A program made the translations under genes and the position numbers. From assembly GCA_028751875.1 (NCBI GenBank), contig CM054154.1:53197428-53261427 (forward strand): a DNA stretch of 64,000 nt. The letters run 5' to 3'. This document shows positions 12,366 to 23,700 of the stretch, piece by piece. Each line of letters begins with the position of its first letter. Position 1 is the first letter of the stretch. The DNA is from Rapana venosa (taxonomy: Eukaryota > Mollusca > Gastropoda > Neogastropoda > Muricidae). Under the pieces are notes generated by a model. The model did no database searches and was not told where the DNA came from. It worked only from the letters and a program-made list of their open reading frames with translations.

Positions 12366-13795
12366 TTAACGCCCAGTTTAACTTGTGGTCAAAAAACGTT
12401 CCCAATACTTATAGTTCAAAACGTTTTCAACCTCTTGATTATGGATAATAATATTCTTAGGAGTATGCCCTGATCTTCTGAAGTCGATAGGCAGGTCTTT
12501 AGTTTTAGAAACATTTAGCTCCAGTTTGGGCCTCGTCACACCAGTGTACGAACTCGGTGAGGGCTGGACCAATGGTCTAAGACTGATCGGATAAGAGGGA
12601 TAACAAGCACAAATCGTCTGCGAACTTTACCAGAAAGGAATTTCCATAGTTGCTTCTGCAATCATCTGTGTATGAATGTACAGAAGTGGTGAGAGGACGC
12701 AACCCTGCGGAGAACCAGTGCAGGTAATCTAACCGAAAGAAGATATTTTGTTGGCCAAAAACGCTGTGGTCTGTTGGTTAAAATTCAATCACCCAAACGA
12801 ACAAGTTGATTGTCTACGTCAAATTTTAAATTATTTTGTTAACCAAACGTGAGGTGCATTGTATTGAAAGCTGAACTAAAGTCAGCGACAATAATTCTGG
12901 CATGAGAGTCGGGTTTGTTTCCAAGTGGCTATAAAAACTTGTTCAAAATGAATATTTTGGCATCTTCCGACACCCCTTCGAGACCTGTATGCAAATTGCA
13001 GTGGGTCAAGGTCTTCTCTTAGCAGAAAGAATGAGAGATTTTACGATCTTTTCCAGCGTTTTCATAAACAAGAGATGTGAGAGCAAACGGGTCTAAAATC
13101 GTTAGGCCAAGAAGGATTGGGTTTCTTTGGAAGAGGTATACATTGAAGTTTTCCAAATAACAGGAATCTAAAAGTATCCATTTGAGGCCTGGAACAGGTG
13201 TTGAAGGACATGGCAAGCTCAGTAGCGCAGAATTTCAGGTCTTCACATATACGTCTGGTCCGGGAGATTTGTTAATATTTATTGCCTTTAAGTGCTTACA
13301 GATAATTTCTTCATCAACAATGACGCATTCTCAGAAACTAGGGATTGCTTCAGATCATTTAATTCATCTGAGAAATCATGCTTTTTAAAGCGAGTAAAAA
13401 ATGTGTTTAGATAGTCTTTGGTAAGTTGTTATCACATACTCCCTGCAAACTGATCTTTGACCTATGTTGGACCCTACCATATTTACTGCAGACATATATT
13501 TTGATACCCTGCCATGCCGAACGAAAATTGTTCCTCGCAAACTTTTCTTCTATTCTTTTTTTATATATACGTCTGGCCCGTGCAACAGCAGCTTTGACTT
13601 CTTTGTTTACTTCCTTCTTTTGTTGTTCTGTGCCTGTGTAAAATAGTACTTTCTTTTTGTTTAAAACACGTTTCAGATCCTTTGTAACCCAAGGCTTGTT
13701 ATTGGGGTAAATGGTTATCTCCTTAGTTGGAATGACACAACTAACACAAAATGAAATATAAGAACAAATAACATCAATGAGCTCATTCAGATCTT
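12366..13795 (-). mobile_element. LINE ORF2 fragment: linker plus reverse transcriptase
   Basis: The order on the minus strand is as follows. 13790-13550 encodes the pre-RT linker, with NNKPWVTKDLKR and a Lys/Arg-rich helix (ARARRIYKKRIEEKF). Around 12700 lies the RT motif GSPQGCVLSPLLY. Around 12620 lies KFADD, the catalytic Asp-Asp strand. At 12540-12400 lie KTKDLPIDFRRSGHTP and NYKYW, the thumb-proximal KTKE(x)DFRR motif common in invertebrate and fish LINEs. Several frameshifts and stops break the frame. The GSPQGC variant differs from the GVPQGS of the 33 kb LINE, so this is another family of the CR1/Jockey/Rex1 group. The 5' side abuts a CR1/L2-type fragment at about 13800. Confidence 0.8.
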
Positions 13796-13905
13796 TTTCA
13801 GATTTTTTTCTTTTTGAGAACTAGTTGAGCTGCAGAGTTTTGTATTTAAGGAAGTGGAAAGATAATTCTGGCAGACCAGTCAGAAGTGAATTGCAATAAT
13901 TCAGA

Positions 13906-14515
13906 CCTGAAAGATATTACTCCTCTCCTGCAATCTCTCCACTGGTTGCCTGTGCCACAGAGAGTAAAGTACAAGATCAGTACCCTCTGTTACAAATGCC
14001 TACACAAAACAGCACCTTCCTATCTCTGTAAATGTCTTCACCTGTACTCTCCTTCTCGTTCCCTCCGCTCTGCTGCAGATACCCTGGGCTTACGAATACC
14101 TAGATTCAACCGATCCACTGTTGGCCGTCGCTCTTTCTCTGTTTCTGGTCCATCAAGCTGGAATGACCTCCCTCTCTCCCTTCGTGAAAAGCCTACTTAC
14201 GACAGCTTTAAATCCAGCCTCAAAACATACCTATTTCAAACCTAAGGTTTTTCCTTCTTGTTTCATCTTATATCTGTCCCTGCCTTTAAAAACCAAAATT
14301 CCATCACCCTGTTGAAATGTGTGTGTGTGTGTGTGTGTGTTGTGTGTGTGTGTGTGTGTGTGTGTGTTGTGTTGTGGTGCATTTGAATTTGTTAAAATAT
14401 TGTGAATCATTGTTGGTTGCATATGTAGGAGCGGATTGAATGAAGCGCTCTGATTTGTAAATGCAAGATATAGCGCTCTATAAATTCCATTTATTATTAT
14501 TATTATTATTATTAT
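13906..14515 (+). mobile_element. CR1/L2-type LINE 3' end, nested insertion
   Basis: The open frame to 14245 encodes the C-terminus of ORF2: LLQSLHWLPVPQRVKYKI, then a Cys-rich stretch, PSRSLRSAADT, FSVSGPSSWNDLPLSLRE, then stop. This C-terminal signature is standard for CR1/L2-group ORF2 proteins. A 3' UTR follows that contains a (GT)n tract and ends in GCGCTCTATAAATTCCATTT followed by (ATT)n. That is the short-repeat tail typical of the group, which lacks poly(A). It matches 35790-36372 closely. The 5' end is truncated, as is usual for target-primed integration. Confidence 0.88.
14318..14378 (+). repeat. (GT)n microsatellite in LINE 3' UTR
   Basis: Imperfect GT repeat inside the 3' UTR of the nested LINE. 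The sister copy carries one at the same place (36199-36280). Confidence 0.95.
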
Positions 14516-14800
14516 AATAGAATGAGAGACTCCACTAGTTTGGATGTTGCATCAGTGGACAGGTACTTTCGAATTGCACTAATAGGCCGTAATTAATAGT
14601 AGCATGACTGGCAGGTCTGGGTGATGAATTTTTGCATGAAGAGTGTGTTGTCGATAAGGACCCCAAGATACTTCACAGCAGTGGATAGAGGAATTAACTA
14701 TTGCCGAATTCTATCGAAGCTGTCGTGATGGGAAAGAGTTTGTGTTTGGTCCCTACGAGCATGGCTTCGGTTTTATCTGCGTTTTATCTGTTTGACATGC

Positions 14801-15475
14801 ATACTTCAATTTTGGCACAGATATCCATACTAATGTACTTAGTATGTGTACCAGTTTTATGCAGATACCTTTAGTAGTTCCCAAGAAACAAAAATTATAA
14901 AAAGAAAATGAAACAGTGGTCTGCCTTAAGTTACCACCAAGACTCCCATTCAAGAGGATTTTTGCCCTGGAGTTATCAGTGCAGAATCCACTCCCCCAAA
15001 AGTCCTTAGATGAGACTTTAACCGGAGGCCCCTCGTGTGAATACATGTAGAACATCTTGCATGTACATTAAAACCCGTTCTGCATTTTAGAAGAGTAGGT
15101 CATTGTGTGCCGATGGAAACAGATGGCAAAATTTTAAAATACATGCCCATTGGTGTCATGTTTAGACATTATCCCTGAAGTCAGATTGCAGCTAAATAGT
15201 CGCATACACAAAATTTGACCATTAGTGAACCTGGGAGCTCTAGCCAATAACGCCACCCAAAAAGCAAACAAACAAAACCAACAACAAAAAGACACCTAGA
15301 CAGCAGCAAAATAGTATGATGATGGTGATGATGATGATGATGATGATGATAGTAGTGGTGAAGATGCAGAAGATGATGATGACGAAGATAATATAGCTGC
15401 CAACCACTCTTTCCCCCCCCCCCAAATTTTCAGGTCATTACCTGCGATTCCAGTTTCCAATATATATCCCCCCTC
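14801..15475. other. Unassigned, with (GAT)n and a C-run
   Basis: No gene recognised. A (GAT)n microsatellite lies at about 15315-15385 and a C-run at 15413-15423. A 100-codon minus-strand frame at 14753-15055 overlaps the LINE edge and has no known motif. Confidence 0.5.
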
Positions 15476-15477
15476 TC

Positions 15478-15740
15478 CCTTAGCTAAGGTTAAGCAGCGT
15501 CGAGCGTGGTTACCACTTGGATTGGTGGCCGTTTGCGCGCCTTGGCTTCAGTACATGCCCAAGTTCATCCACCTGTCAATGGGTACCTGCCCTCTTTAGG
15601 GTCAGGGAAGGTAAAGCAGCGAGGGAGAGGAGTGGGTATCGCCCTCAATATGCTGGCCCCTTGAGAAGCTGAGGTCTCTGATGCCTCACTCTCCTACGAC
15701 CATATAGGTTATGGGACATCTTTACCGTTACCTTCTATTC
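15478..15740 (+). mobile_element. SINE with 5S rRNA-like body
   Basis: The segment AAGGTTAAGCAGCGTCGAGC, continuing to TTGGATTGGTGGCCG, resembles the internal promoter region of 5S rRNA (boxes A and C). A conserved middle follows (GGGTACCTGCCCTCTTTAGG, then a GGGAAGGTAAAGCAGCG-type segment) and an end of the form CTACGACCATATAGGTTATG. The whole element is shared with 38452-38735. Here the tRNA-like head is worn: the copy starts at about CCCTTAGCTAAGG. Confidence 0.75.
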
Positions 15741-15871
15741 CCCCCCCCCTCTTTCCTTCAAAGCTTTAGTCAAGAGGGCCATCAATTCCTGTGCCAGTTT
15801 CCAATGCCAGTTCCCAAGATGTTGAAGAATGCTCTAAGTCTGATAGCTGTAAAGTTTGGTCTCAAACGCCA

Positions 15872-16060
15872 TCCGTTACGGTGCAGTGGTTAGCACCTAA
15901 GGTTATGGACTGGAAGGTCGCAAGTTCAAATCGCAAGTCATAGGGATTTTTCAGACTATGGCTGGCTCCTACCTGGATTGAGTTTGCTATGGGCTCATTG
16001 GGAAGACTGAGACTACACAAGTTAAGCTTCAGCCACTTTATTGATGCAATTTAGAGTGTT
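15872..16060 (+). mobile_element. tRNA-derived SINE head with boxes A and B
   Basis: At 15882-15945 the sequence has TGCAGTGGTTAGCACC (RNA polymerase III box A) and, about 30 bases on, GGTCGCAAGTTCAAATCGC (box B, consensus GGTTCRANYCC). Spacing is as in a tRNA gene, but there is no acceptor-stem pairing, so it is a SINE head rather than a tRNA. An unrelated body follows to about 16060; its 3' limit is uncertain. Confidence 0.6.
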
Positions 16061-16408
16061 GCTCATATTACTTGACCAACAGTGCAAGTGTCTGTATCTC
16101 TATATCCCAGAGATGGCCATTTCGTTTCAATGTGCAGCACATTTTTCTTTCCTGACTACATCATCTACACCGACCTTTTTTTAGGAGGGGGTGGGGGCGC
16201 ACACAAAGTTCTGTTTTTAGATTCTCAAATGCTGGCAGGTATGAGATGTACATAGTCATGATTGTGTGTGCTGAGCTGTAATTACCTTCACATGAATTTG
16301 AGGGTAGTGAGTTGGGAGGTGGCGATTTATTATGGTCTAACTGATGAAGTGATGAAATGCCACAAGTGTGTTGACTGACAAAAGAATGATCTATCATTCA
16401 TGTTGCAG

Positions 16409-16969
16409 TCAGTCATCGTCGTCATGGCAGTGTCTTTTTGACCCAGCCTCCTCGTGCCCACATCCACCATCATCACTACCACCCTGCCCCCTTCCCTATT
16501 CCCCCTCAGCACGCTGTGCTCCTTCCCAGCACGTCTGCCCCTCCTCCACCACAAAAAGTCATTTGAAACCGCCACCCTCATGCGCTCCCCCCAACCTTTC
16601 CACGACCATCGCACCACCACCACCAAATAACCACCACCCCCCCTCGACCAGCCAGCAGCAGCCCCCAGAGCGAGGCGCGCCGGGAAGCCCACAGCCCCAA
16701 AAGCCGCCGCCCCTGCCCAGCATGCCGCGCGCCATTCTCAGGGTTCCATCGTGGCGTCGGGCCCCCGCAGCCTGGTGCTGGCCTCCGGGGGTGAGGTGGC
16801 CCTGTGGGCCCTGTGGCTCTGTGGGCCCCATGCACCTGACGTCGTGTCGGTCATGCCCCTGCCTCCCCCTCGCACCCGTCTGGGGCCTCCATGCTGCCCC
16901 AACCCCCCTGTCGTTCCTGCCCCCGCAAATCCTGCCTAAGCCGGAATGGACCTCCCAGCCCTCGCATAG
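16409..16969 (+). CDS. Candidate internal exon, Pro/Ser-rich, host gene uncertain
   Basis: A GC-rich open frame without stops runs from before 16409 to 16973 in an otherwise AT-rich area. A possible acceptor (TGTTGCAG, ending at 16408) and donor (CATAG|GTAGGCC, intron from 16970) bracket it; the in-frame stop is created by the donor itself. The predicted peptide is rich in Pro, Ser, Cys and His, with runs such as PPPPNNHHPP and SQQQPPERG. No domain is recognisable. Other frames also show Pro/His-rich peptides (HHHHYHPAPF), so the true frame is not certain and an indel may have shifted it. It could be a disordered region of a regulatory protein or simply GC-rich noncoding DNA. Confidence 0.3.
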
Positions 16970-17133
16970 GTAGGCCTTTTTTTGTATTGTGGTATATGTC
17001 CTTTGTGGCTTTTGCATTTTAATGTCTTAATTGTACGCGCGCGCGTGTGTGTGTACATGCGCATTAATGCATGCTATATGTGTACATGTGGGTTACATTT
17101 TTTGCATGCATACATGTGCACACCTGTGCACAT

Positions 17134-17431
17134 CTGAATAAGCAAGGCTTTATTAGAGAGATTATTACGAGGCCTGGGCAAAAAGGGAGGCAGATTATTC
17201 AACAATGTTTCTTTCTGAATAAGCAAGGCTTTATTAGAGAGATTATTACGAGGCCTGGGCCAAAAAAAAAGGGCAGATTATTCAACAATGTTTCTTTCTG
17301 AATAAGCAAGGCTTTATTAGAGAGATTATTACGAGGCCTGGGCCAAAAAAGGGAGGCAGATTATTCAACAATGTTTCTTTCTGAATAAGCAAGGCTTTAT
17401 TAGAGAGATTATTACGAGGCCTGGGCAAAAA
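17134..17431 (+). repeat. Tandem repeat, 81-83 bp unit, about 3.6 copies
   Basis: Units start at 17134, 17215, 17298 and 17381. Each opens CTGAATAAGCAAGGCTTTAT, contains GAGATTATTACGAGGCCTGG and ends CAACAATGTTTCTTT. Units are almost identical and differ mainly in an A/G run after CCTGGGC, so the expansion is recent. Confidence 0.95.
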
Positions 17432-17469
17432 CAGTCTATGGGTAGGCCTGTTTTTATTGACAGCAAAAT

Positions 17470-17477
17470 TTTTTTTA

Positions 17478-17508
<31 letters not shown>

Positions 17509-17522
17509 GGGGGGGGGGGGGT
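17470..17522. repeat. T-run followed by G-run
   Basis: Long poly(T) directly followed by a G-run, at the 3' end of the minus-strand LINE. Homopolymer lengths are unreliable in this assembly. Confidence 0.8.
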
Positions 17523-17524
17523 CC

Positions 17525-20060
17525 GTTTAATATATTGTACATACATGACACTTGTTGAAACGCAGACTGTCTTTGAGTGGAAGAATATCTAATTCTTTGT
17601 AGTTGGTCTTGGTCAGTGTATGAGGATTCAATCTGATTAGTTTGACAGCTTAAAATTTTTTTTTTTTTATTGAGGGGGCTTATATGCTTTAGGTTTGTTT
17701 CACTAGCACTGTCCCATAGGATAGAAACATAATTTATGAGATAGAATATGTGCATGAAAGTATAGTTTTTGTGACTTAAGATTTAGGAAATTCTTGATTT
17801 TTCTGAGTTGATATAATCTTACTGAGATTCGCTTTCCTAAAGTGGCTATATGTTCTGACCAGGATAAAAACATTGTTGTCAATTACTGCCCTGTATTTTT
17901 GTGGGAAAAAATTTCTTCAATTTTCCGTCCTTGGATAAATATTGATGCGAATGGAGAACGCAATTTCTGTCTATTTTGCAGAGTGGTTATAAACATAGAC
18001 TTTGTTTTATTTGAATTAAGGAACATATGATTAAGGTCTGTTGAATTAATAAGTTTATCAAAATCTGCCTGCATATCAATCACAAGCTGGTTTGGATCAC
18101 TGTTGTGACATTGAATTGATGTATCATCAGCAAACATTTCACATGAACAATGAATATACAGAGGTAGGTCATTAATATAGATAGGGAAAAGAAGTGGTCC
18201 TAATATTGATCCCTGTGGTATTTCATATTTTACCGGTAGTAAGGCTGATCTCCTAGGCCCAATTTCAAGTTGTGGACCATTACTGAGAAATTAGCCTTAA
18301 AATGTTGGTTGGAAATATTATAGTATTTCAGTTTTTTTAGTCAGGAGAGAGAGTCTAATAACGTCAAAAGCTTTAGCAAAGTCGAGAAAAAGACTTCTGT
18401 AATTTCATTGTTATTGATATTCAAAGACATTGCTCAGTCAGTTGTATTAAGGCAGTATGACTATAGTGGTTTTCACGAAATCCTGACTGCTTTTGATTAA
18501 TTAGATCACAAGTTTTAAAATGAGAATGTAAATGGAGTTGAATATGTTTTTCTAAATGTTTAGGCAGGACTGACAATATGGATATGGGTCTATAGTTAGA
18601 CGGATTGGTTTGGGTCTCCTGATTTGTGTAAAGGTATTAGTTTTGCTCGTTTAAAGTAAATGGGAAGTAATTCTTGTCAATGCATAAGTTAAATATTATG
18701 TACGTTAGAGTAACAGTTATAGCATATGCTCTTAATTCTAATATTTTGCTATCTGTTTTGTCAAGGTCTCTTGAACCTGACTGTTTTATTTCAGTAAGCT
18801 GTTAAGCACTTCTGTTACTGTTTTTTTTTGGGGGGGGGGTTTTTGGGGGGGGGGGGTATGACAAAATTTAGAAGAAATGCTCTTTGACGAACAGTAATGT
18901 TTTCGTTCTAGCAGTTCATTTGTATTTGTTTTATCACTAGATATTATAGATTCAGCAATGTTTGCAAAGTTACAGTTAAGGTTTTCTGCTGATATTTCTT
19001 TTATGACTTTTTGGGTGTTATGTCTTGAATTATTAGTCAAGGTATTAATTGCTTTTCAAATTGGTTTTGAATTCTGGGCTGAATACAGCAAATCTTGAAA
19101 GTATTTTATTTTGACTTTTACGCTTCACTGAATTGACTTATTTCTTTGCTTTTAATAGATAATCTCTTTGATTAATTCCGTTTTCGATTTATTTTGTTAA
19201 CCATGGAGGTTTTAGGAAATGTGTTATTCTTTTCTTAACAAATGCAGCATGTTTGTAATAAATAGCTATAAATATATCTACCCAATAGTTAATAGCATCA
19301 TCTGAATTTGTAATCTGATAAATATAGTCTATGTTTGAGCATAGTATGTCATTAATGAAGTCATCTTTATCAAAATGTCTAAAGCAGTGGTAACATATTT
19401 CCTTGTGTCCTGATTTGGGTATCTTTATAAATACCTTTTTTTCCGCCATGAAAAGCAAATGGAAGAGCCCTATAACCTGTTTGCACTGAGCATGGTTCTA
19501 CTATTTGGGGCTTTGAAGTAGTGTAGGCGTGATCAATGAGGGTGTTAGTGTTATTAGTAATAGAGTCCCTGATCAGTTACTTGCTCTAAACCATACATGG
19601 CATAATTAATAGTCCACTTCGATCCAGGGACAGTCAGGTCTGTGTTGAAATCTCCCAAAAGAAAAAATTCTTTGGACTCTAGAGTAGGGCATCTATCATT
19701 GAATTAAAGTTATCATACCAGTTATTTGTTTCAGGTGGGTTCCTGTAGATGAAACCAAGTATAATCGATTTACAGCATCTAAATGTGATTTCTATCCATA
19801 CAGATTCTATATGAAACTGTTCAAGATGTGTTAGCCTTTTCTATGACAACAATGTCAGCAGTATAAAAGTAAACCTGTAGCTCTTACAGTCACAGGATCA
19901 AGTCTTATAGTGTCATAACCTGGCATGTACATATCTGAATCTGAAATCAAACTATTGAGTCTCGATTCTGCGACACAAAATGTATGAAAGCTAGTTCCTT
20001 TTATTATGTATAATTGATGATATTTCCTGTCTTGTTTCTGGCACTGTTGATATTTAAGTA
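17525..20060 (-). mobile_element. LINE, minus strand: endonuclease, linker, reverse transcriptase, decayed
   Basis: Domains in element order are as follows. The endonuclease strand FFLLGDFNTDLTVPG lies at about 19690-19630, with LIDHAYT near 19530. A linker with HAAFVKKRITHFLKPPWLTK lies at 19260-19190, in a frame at 19189-19458. RT fingers lie at 18640-18440, including QSGFREN near 18490. The motif PQGSILGPLLF with YINDLPLYI lies at about 18230-18160. MFADDTSIQ (catalytic Asp-Asp) lies at 18137-18110, followed by LNSNKTKSMF. The thumb has LINYVSILWDS near 17730 and a C-terminal MYNILNG near 17535. The order is that of a CR1/Jockey-group ORF2 without RNase H. Multiple stops and frameshifts make it a pseudogene. 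The 5' end is lost near 20060. Confidence 0.88.
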
Positions 20061-20635
20061 TCCTTCACAAAGTCCTTCCTGAGAAAGCCATGTGTCCAGA
20101 GTAGAAAACATCATAGTTATACAAAATAAAATGTATCTTATATAAACAGAATCCAGAGCTTTGTTGTAAACACACAGCGACTAAGACTGATATGGGGATA
20201 ACAAGTTAAAGTATTAAATACAAATCACTGATTCCTGAAATGTTTAGCTGCATATCGAAAATGCTCTTATTCTTTTTTATATAAACATTAATCGTCTAAT
20301 TACCAGCCTTTGAATCCACAAAATGTGTTTTTGAATTATGGAGAAAGTAAAAATGTAGCGCAAGAGAAAGAAAAACATTTTAAGGTAATTAACAACCAGT
20401 CAATAAAGCACAATCATCAATCAAGTCGACAATCAAAATGTCCAAACAAAGGAGATTTGCTTAGGAAAGCATGGGACACAACCCATACAATTTTGCCAGC
20501 TAGCACTACTACACTTATAGCAGCCATGACAATATCAGTAATAGAAAACAGTAACCTGCATCCACGTTCAGCATGCTGCAACACATTCATTCATCTAAAT
20601 ACATTTTCACGAACAGTATGTCATGCACAAATCTC
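20061..20635. other. Unassigned
   Basis: AT-rich sequence between two LINEs. An open frame starting at 20310 continues through the microsatellites into the next LINE, but its first 110 codons resemble no endonuclease N-terminus and are probably fortuitous. Confidence 0.4.
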
Positions 20636-20638
20636 TCT

Positions 20639-20689
<51 letters not shown>

Positions 20690-20696
20690 TCTCTCT

Positions 20697-20770
<74 letters not shown>

Positions 20771-20773
20771 CAC
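20632..20773 (+). repeat. (CT)n followed by (CA)n microsatellite
   Basis: Two adjoining dinucleotide tracts, (CT)n to about 20697 and (CA)n to 20773, lie directly at the truncated 5' edge of the I-type LINE. Confidence 0.98.
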
Positions 20774-23700
20774 TATACATAAAAAAGTAGAGGGTCTAAC
20801 AAAGATTAGTGCAGCAATTTACATCAAAGAAGGAATAGAGTACAGTGTAAAATCTCCACCAATACCTGGTAACATTCCAGATCTACATTCATGTGCAGCG
20901 CCTGTCAAATTTAATGATCAGTTAATTTTAAATATCATTTCTTTGTATTTACCAAAAGGACCTAACAACTTTAACACAGATTGGATTCATAATCTCCAAG
21001 ATAATGAAAAATGGTTTATTGGAGGAGATTTCAACGCACATGCACCATTCTGGGATAAAGATTGCATTTCAGTCACCAGCAACAGATTCGTAGAAAATGT
21101 AGTTGATTCTTGTTTATGTTTATTGAATGACGGCAGCGTCACTAAAATACCCAACGTCTCAAGTCACAGAGCGTCAGCAATAGATCTAACTTTAGTGTCA
21201 CCAACACTTGTTTCTGATTGCGATTGGTCAACCCATAAAGATACTCTAGGCAGTGATCATTTACCTATCATTATAACTTTTAATAACCAATTATGCCAGT
21301 GTGATATTACAAAGGACAAAGTTCCAAAATATAATTATAAGGTGCTGACTGGAAAAAGTTTAAACATATTCTTGCTTCTTACAATACAGAGTGCATAGAT
21401 ACACAGGACATAGATCAAATGTATTCTGCCTTAACAAGTATTATACTACAAGCTGCCAATATGTCTATTCCTAAATGCCACTCAGGAAAATCTATTAAAC
21501 ACTTTGGAAATGTCTGGTGGACACAAGCATGCGAAGCAGCTGTACATAAAAAACATTTAATGCATAAAGCTTTTCTAAAAACTAAATCCTCTAGTAACCA
21601 TGATGAGCAGAAAAAAAGCCAAGAACTACTGTAACATGGTCATAGCACAAGCTAAAAAACAGTATTGGTCATCTTTTTGTAGAAGTGAAATTTCAAATCA
21701 TAAAGATATTCAGAAAGTATGGAAAAAAGTTAATGAAATGACAAAAGGTATTAACTTACCATCATGTCCAATTATCCTAGAAAACAAAGAGTTTCCATCT
21801 AGTTCAGAAAAGGCTGAGGCATTTGCCATAATGTTTTCAAATACTATGCGTAAGGAGGGTCTATCGGCTAAACATAGAACATTTAGAAGTGAAGAAGTCA
21901 AAAATGAATATGTAGACCCAGTGCCTGATACCACTCTTTATATCAATGCTCCAATTACACTCCAGGAAGTAAAAGATGCAATTCTATCACTTCCTGGTAA
22001 GAAAACATCTGTTGGAGCTGATGCGATTTCCAATGATATGATCAAAAACTTACCAGAAAACTTCATTATACTACTTCATAAACTTTTTTGTAAATGCTGG
22101 GTCCAGGGTGTCATTCCAGTACAGTGGAAACAGTCCATTGTGGTACCAATCCACAAGCAAGGAAAAGCCCAAGACAGATAAAGCCAGTTACAGGCCCATA
22201 GCATTGACCTCACATACTTGTAAGCTCATGGAGAGAGTTGTTCTTGGAAGGTTATTATACTATTGCCAGAAAAATAACATTATTGCAAGCAACCAAGCAG
22301 GCTTTCAGCGAGGTAGATCTGCTATAGATAACCTAGTTAAACTTACAACACGTGTAAAACAACAATTTGCACGTAGAAAAAATGTCCTTGCAACGTGTTT
22401 TGACATAAATAAAGCCTATGATCAAGTTTGGCATGCAAAGTTATTAAGAAAGTTGAAGACAATTGGCCTTTCCGGAAACATTTATTATTACATCAAGAGC
22501 TTTCTTAGCTATAGATCTATTCAAGTAAAGGTAGAAAATAAATACTCAGATCCCAGATATCTTGACATGGGCTTACCACAAGGCTCCGTTATAGCACCAG
22601 TTCTATTTAATATCCTGTTATATGATCTTCCCAAACATGTGTCTCAGAACGTTGTCTTAGTACAATATGCAGACGACATATGCATGTGGATGAATGTTAC
22701 CATGAAACAAAACACAACGAAAAGATCTTTAAACTATATTAAAAAAAACTATACCAAAAAGACCTTGATAATTTAAATAAGTACATAATTGAAAATGGCC
22801 TAAAGTTATCTACAGAAAAAACGCATATGATGCTTTTTAACAATAGTAGTAATCCAGAAAACTTGCCTGTGTTCAAAATTGAAAATGAGATAATTGAATA
22901 TAAGCACTTAGTAAAGTTTTTAGGTGTTTTTCTTTCCTCAAAGTTAACTTGGAATGCCCATATTGAATATATCTTAACTAAAGAAGAAAATGTTTAAATC
23001 TGCTTAAAGTTGTACGAAAGCAGTATTGGGGACAAGACATTACAGTTCTGAAACATCTATCTACTTCTTTAATTAGATCTAAATTATCGTATGGACAAGA
23101 AGTTTATTTTAGTGCACCTAAATACTTACTAAAGAAGCTTCAAAGTGTAGACTGCAAGGCATATAGACTCGCTCTAGGTGTACCATTTCATGCCTCTGCA
23201 CTTGATATATATAAAGAAATTGGAATGTTACCACTTGATGAGTACCGACAACTTGTATGTGCCAAATATATTCTTAGAAGTTCAACATCTGAAAACTTTG
23301 CTTCAGAAGAAATAAAAATGAGATCTGAAACAGATTTTCCCAAAAGAGCCCGAAACATAAGCTCTTTGACGACTATAAGTACCTACACATAAGATCTTTA
23401 TGAGCGTTCTGACATTTTAAAATATGATGTAGACCCACAAAGAGCAATTCCAGTTTGTCCTGTTTGGGAAATGAAGCAAGCTCACTTTGATGTTGACTAT
23501 ATCAACATGAAAAAGAATGAAAATCCAAATATAATGGCAGTTAATGTTCATTCACATATACAACATAATTACTGTCATTGTCTTAAAATTTATACAGATG
23601 GCTCACTTTTAGATAACCATCAAGCAGGTTCAGCATTCGTCATACCAGCACTAAAAATAGAAAAGTCCTATCATGTTGGTAAAAATCGATCTGTTTTTAC

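Larger units (their letters stand above)
13800..14800 (-). mobile_element. CR1/L2-type LINE RT fragment, split by a nested insertion
   Basis: 13800-13905 is the reverse complement of about 35680-35780, and 14516-14790 is the reverse complement of about 35400-35660 in the longer copy. The two parts are adjacent in that copy, so they were once one minus-strand fragment. They are now separated by the plus-strand piece at 13906-14515. The coding content is the RT thumb: the ADKTEA motif near 14780 and the KYLGVIIDN region near 14660, with frameshifts. Confidence 0.8.

Noticed and set aside
13906..14515. Twin-priming inversion as the origin of the inverted CR1/L2 pieces
   Set aside because: The right-hand minus-strand piece is contiguous with the left-hand one in the element, which fits a nested insertion better.
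20587..20782. Cys/Val and Arg/Glu frames across the (CT)n(CA)n tract
   Set aside because: Pure microsatellite translation.
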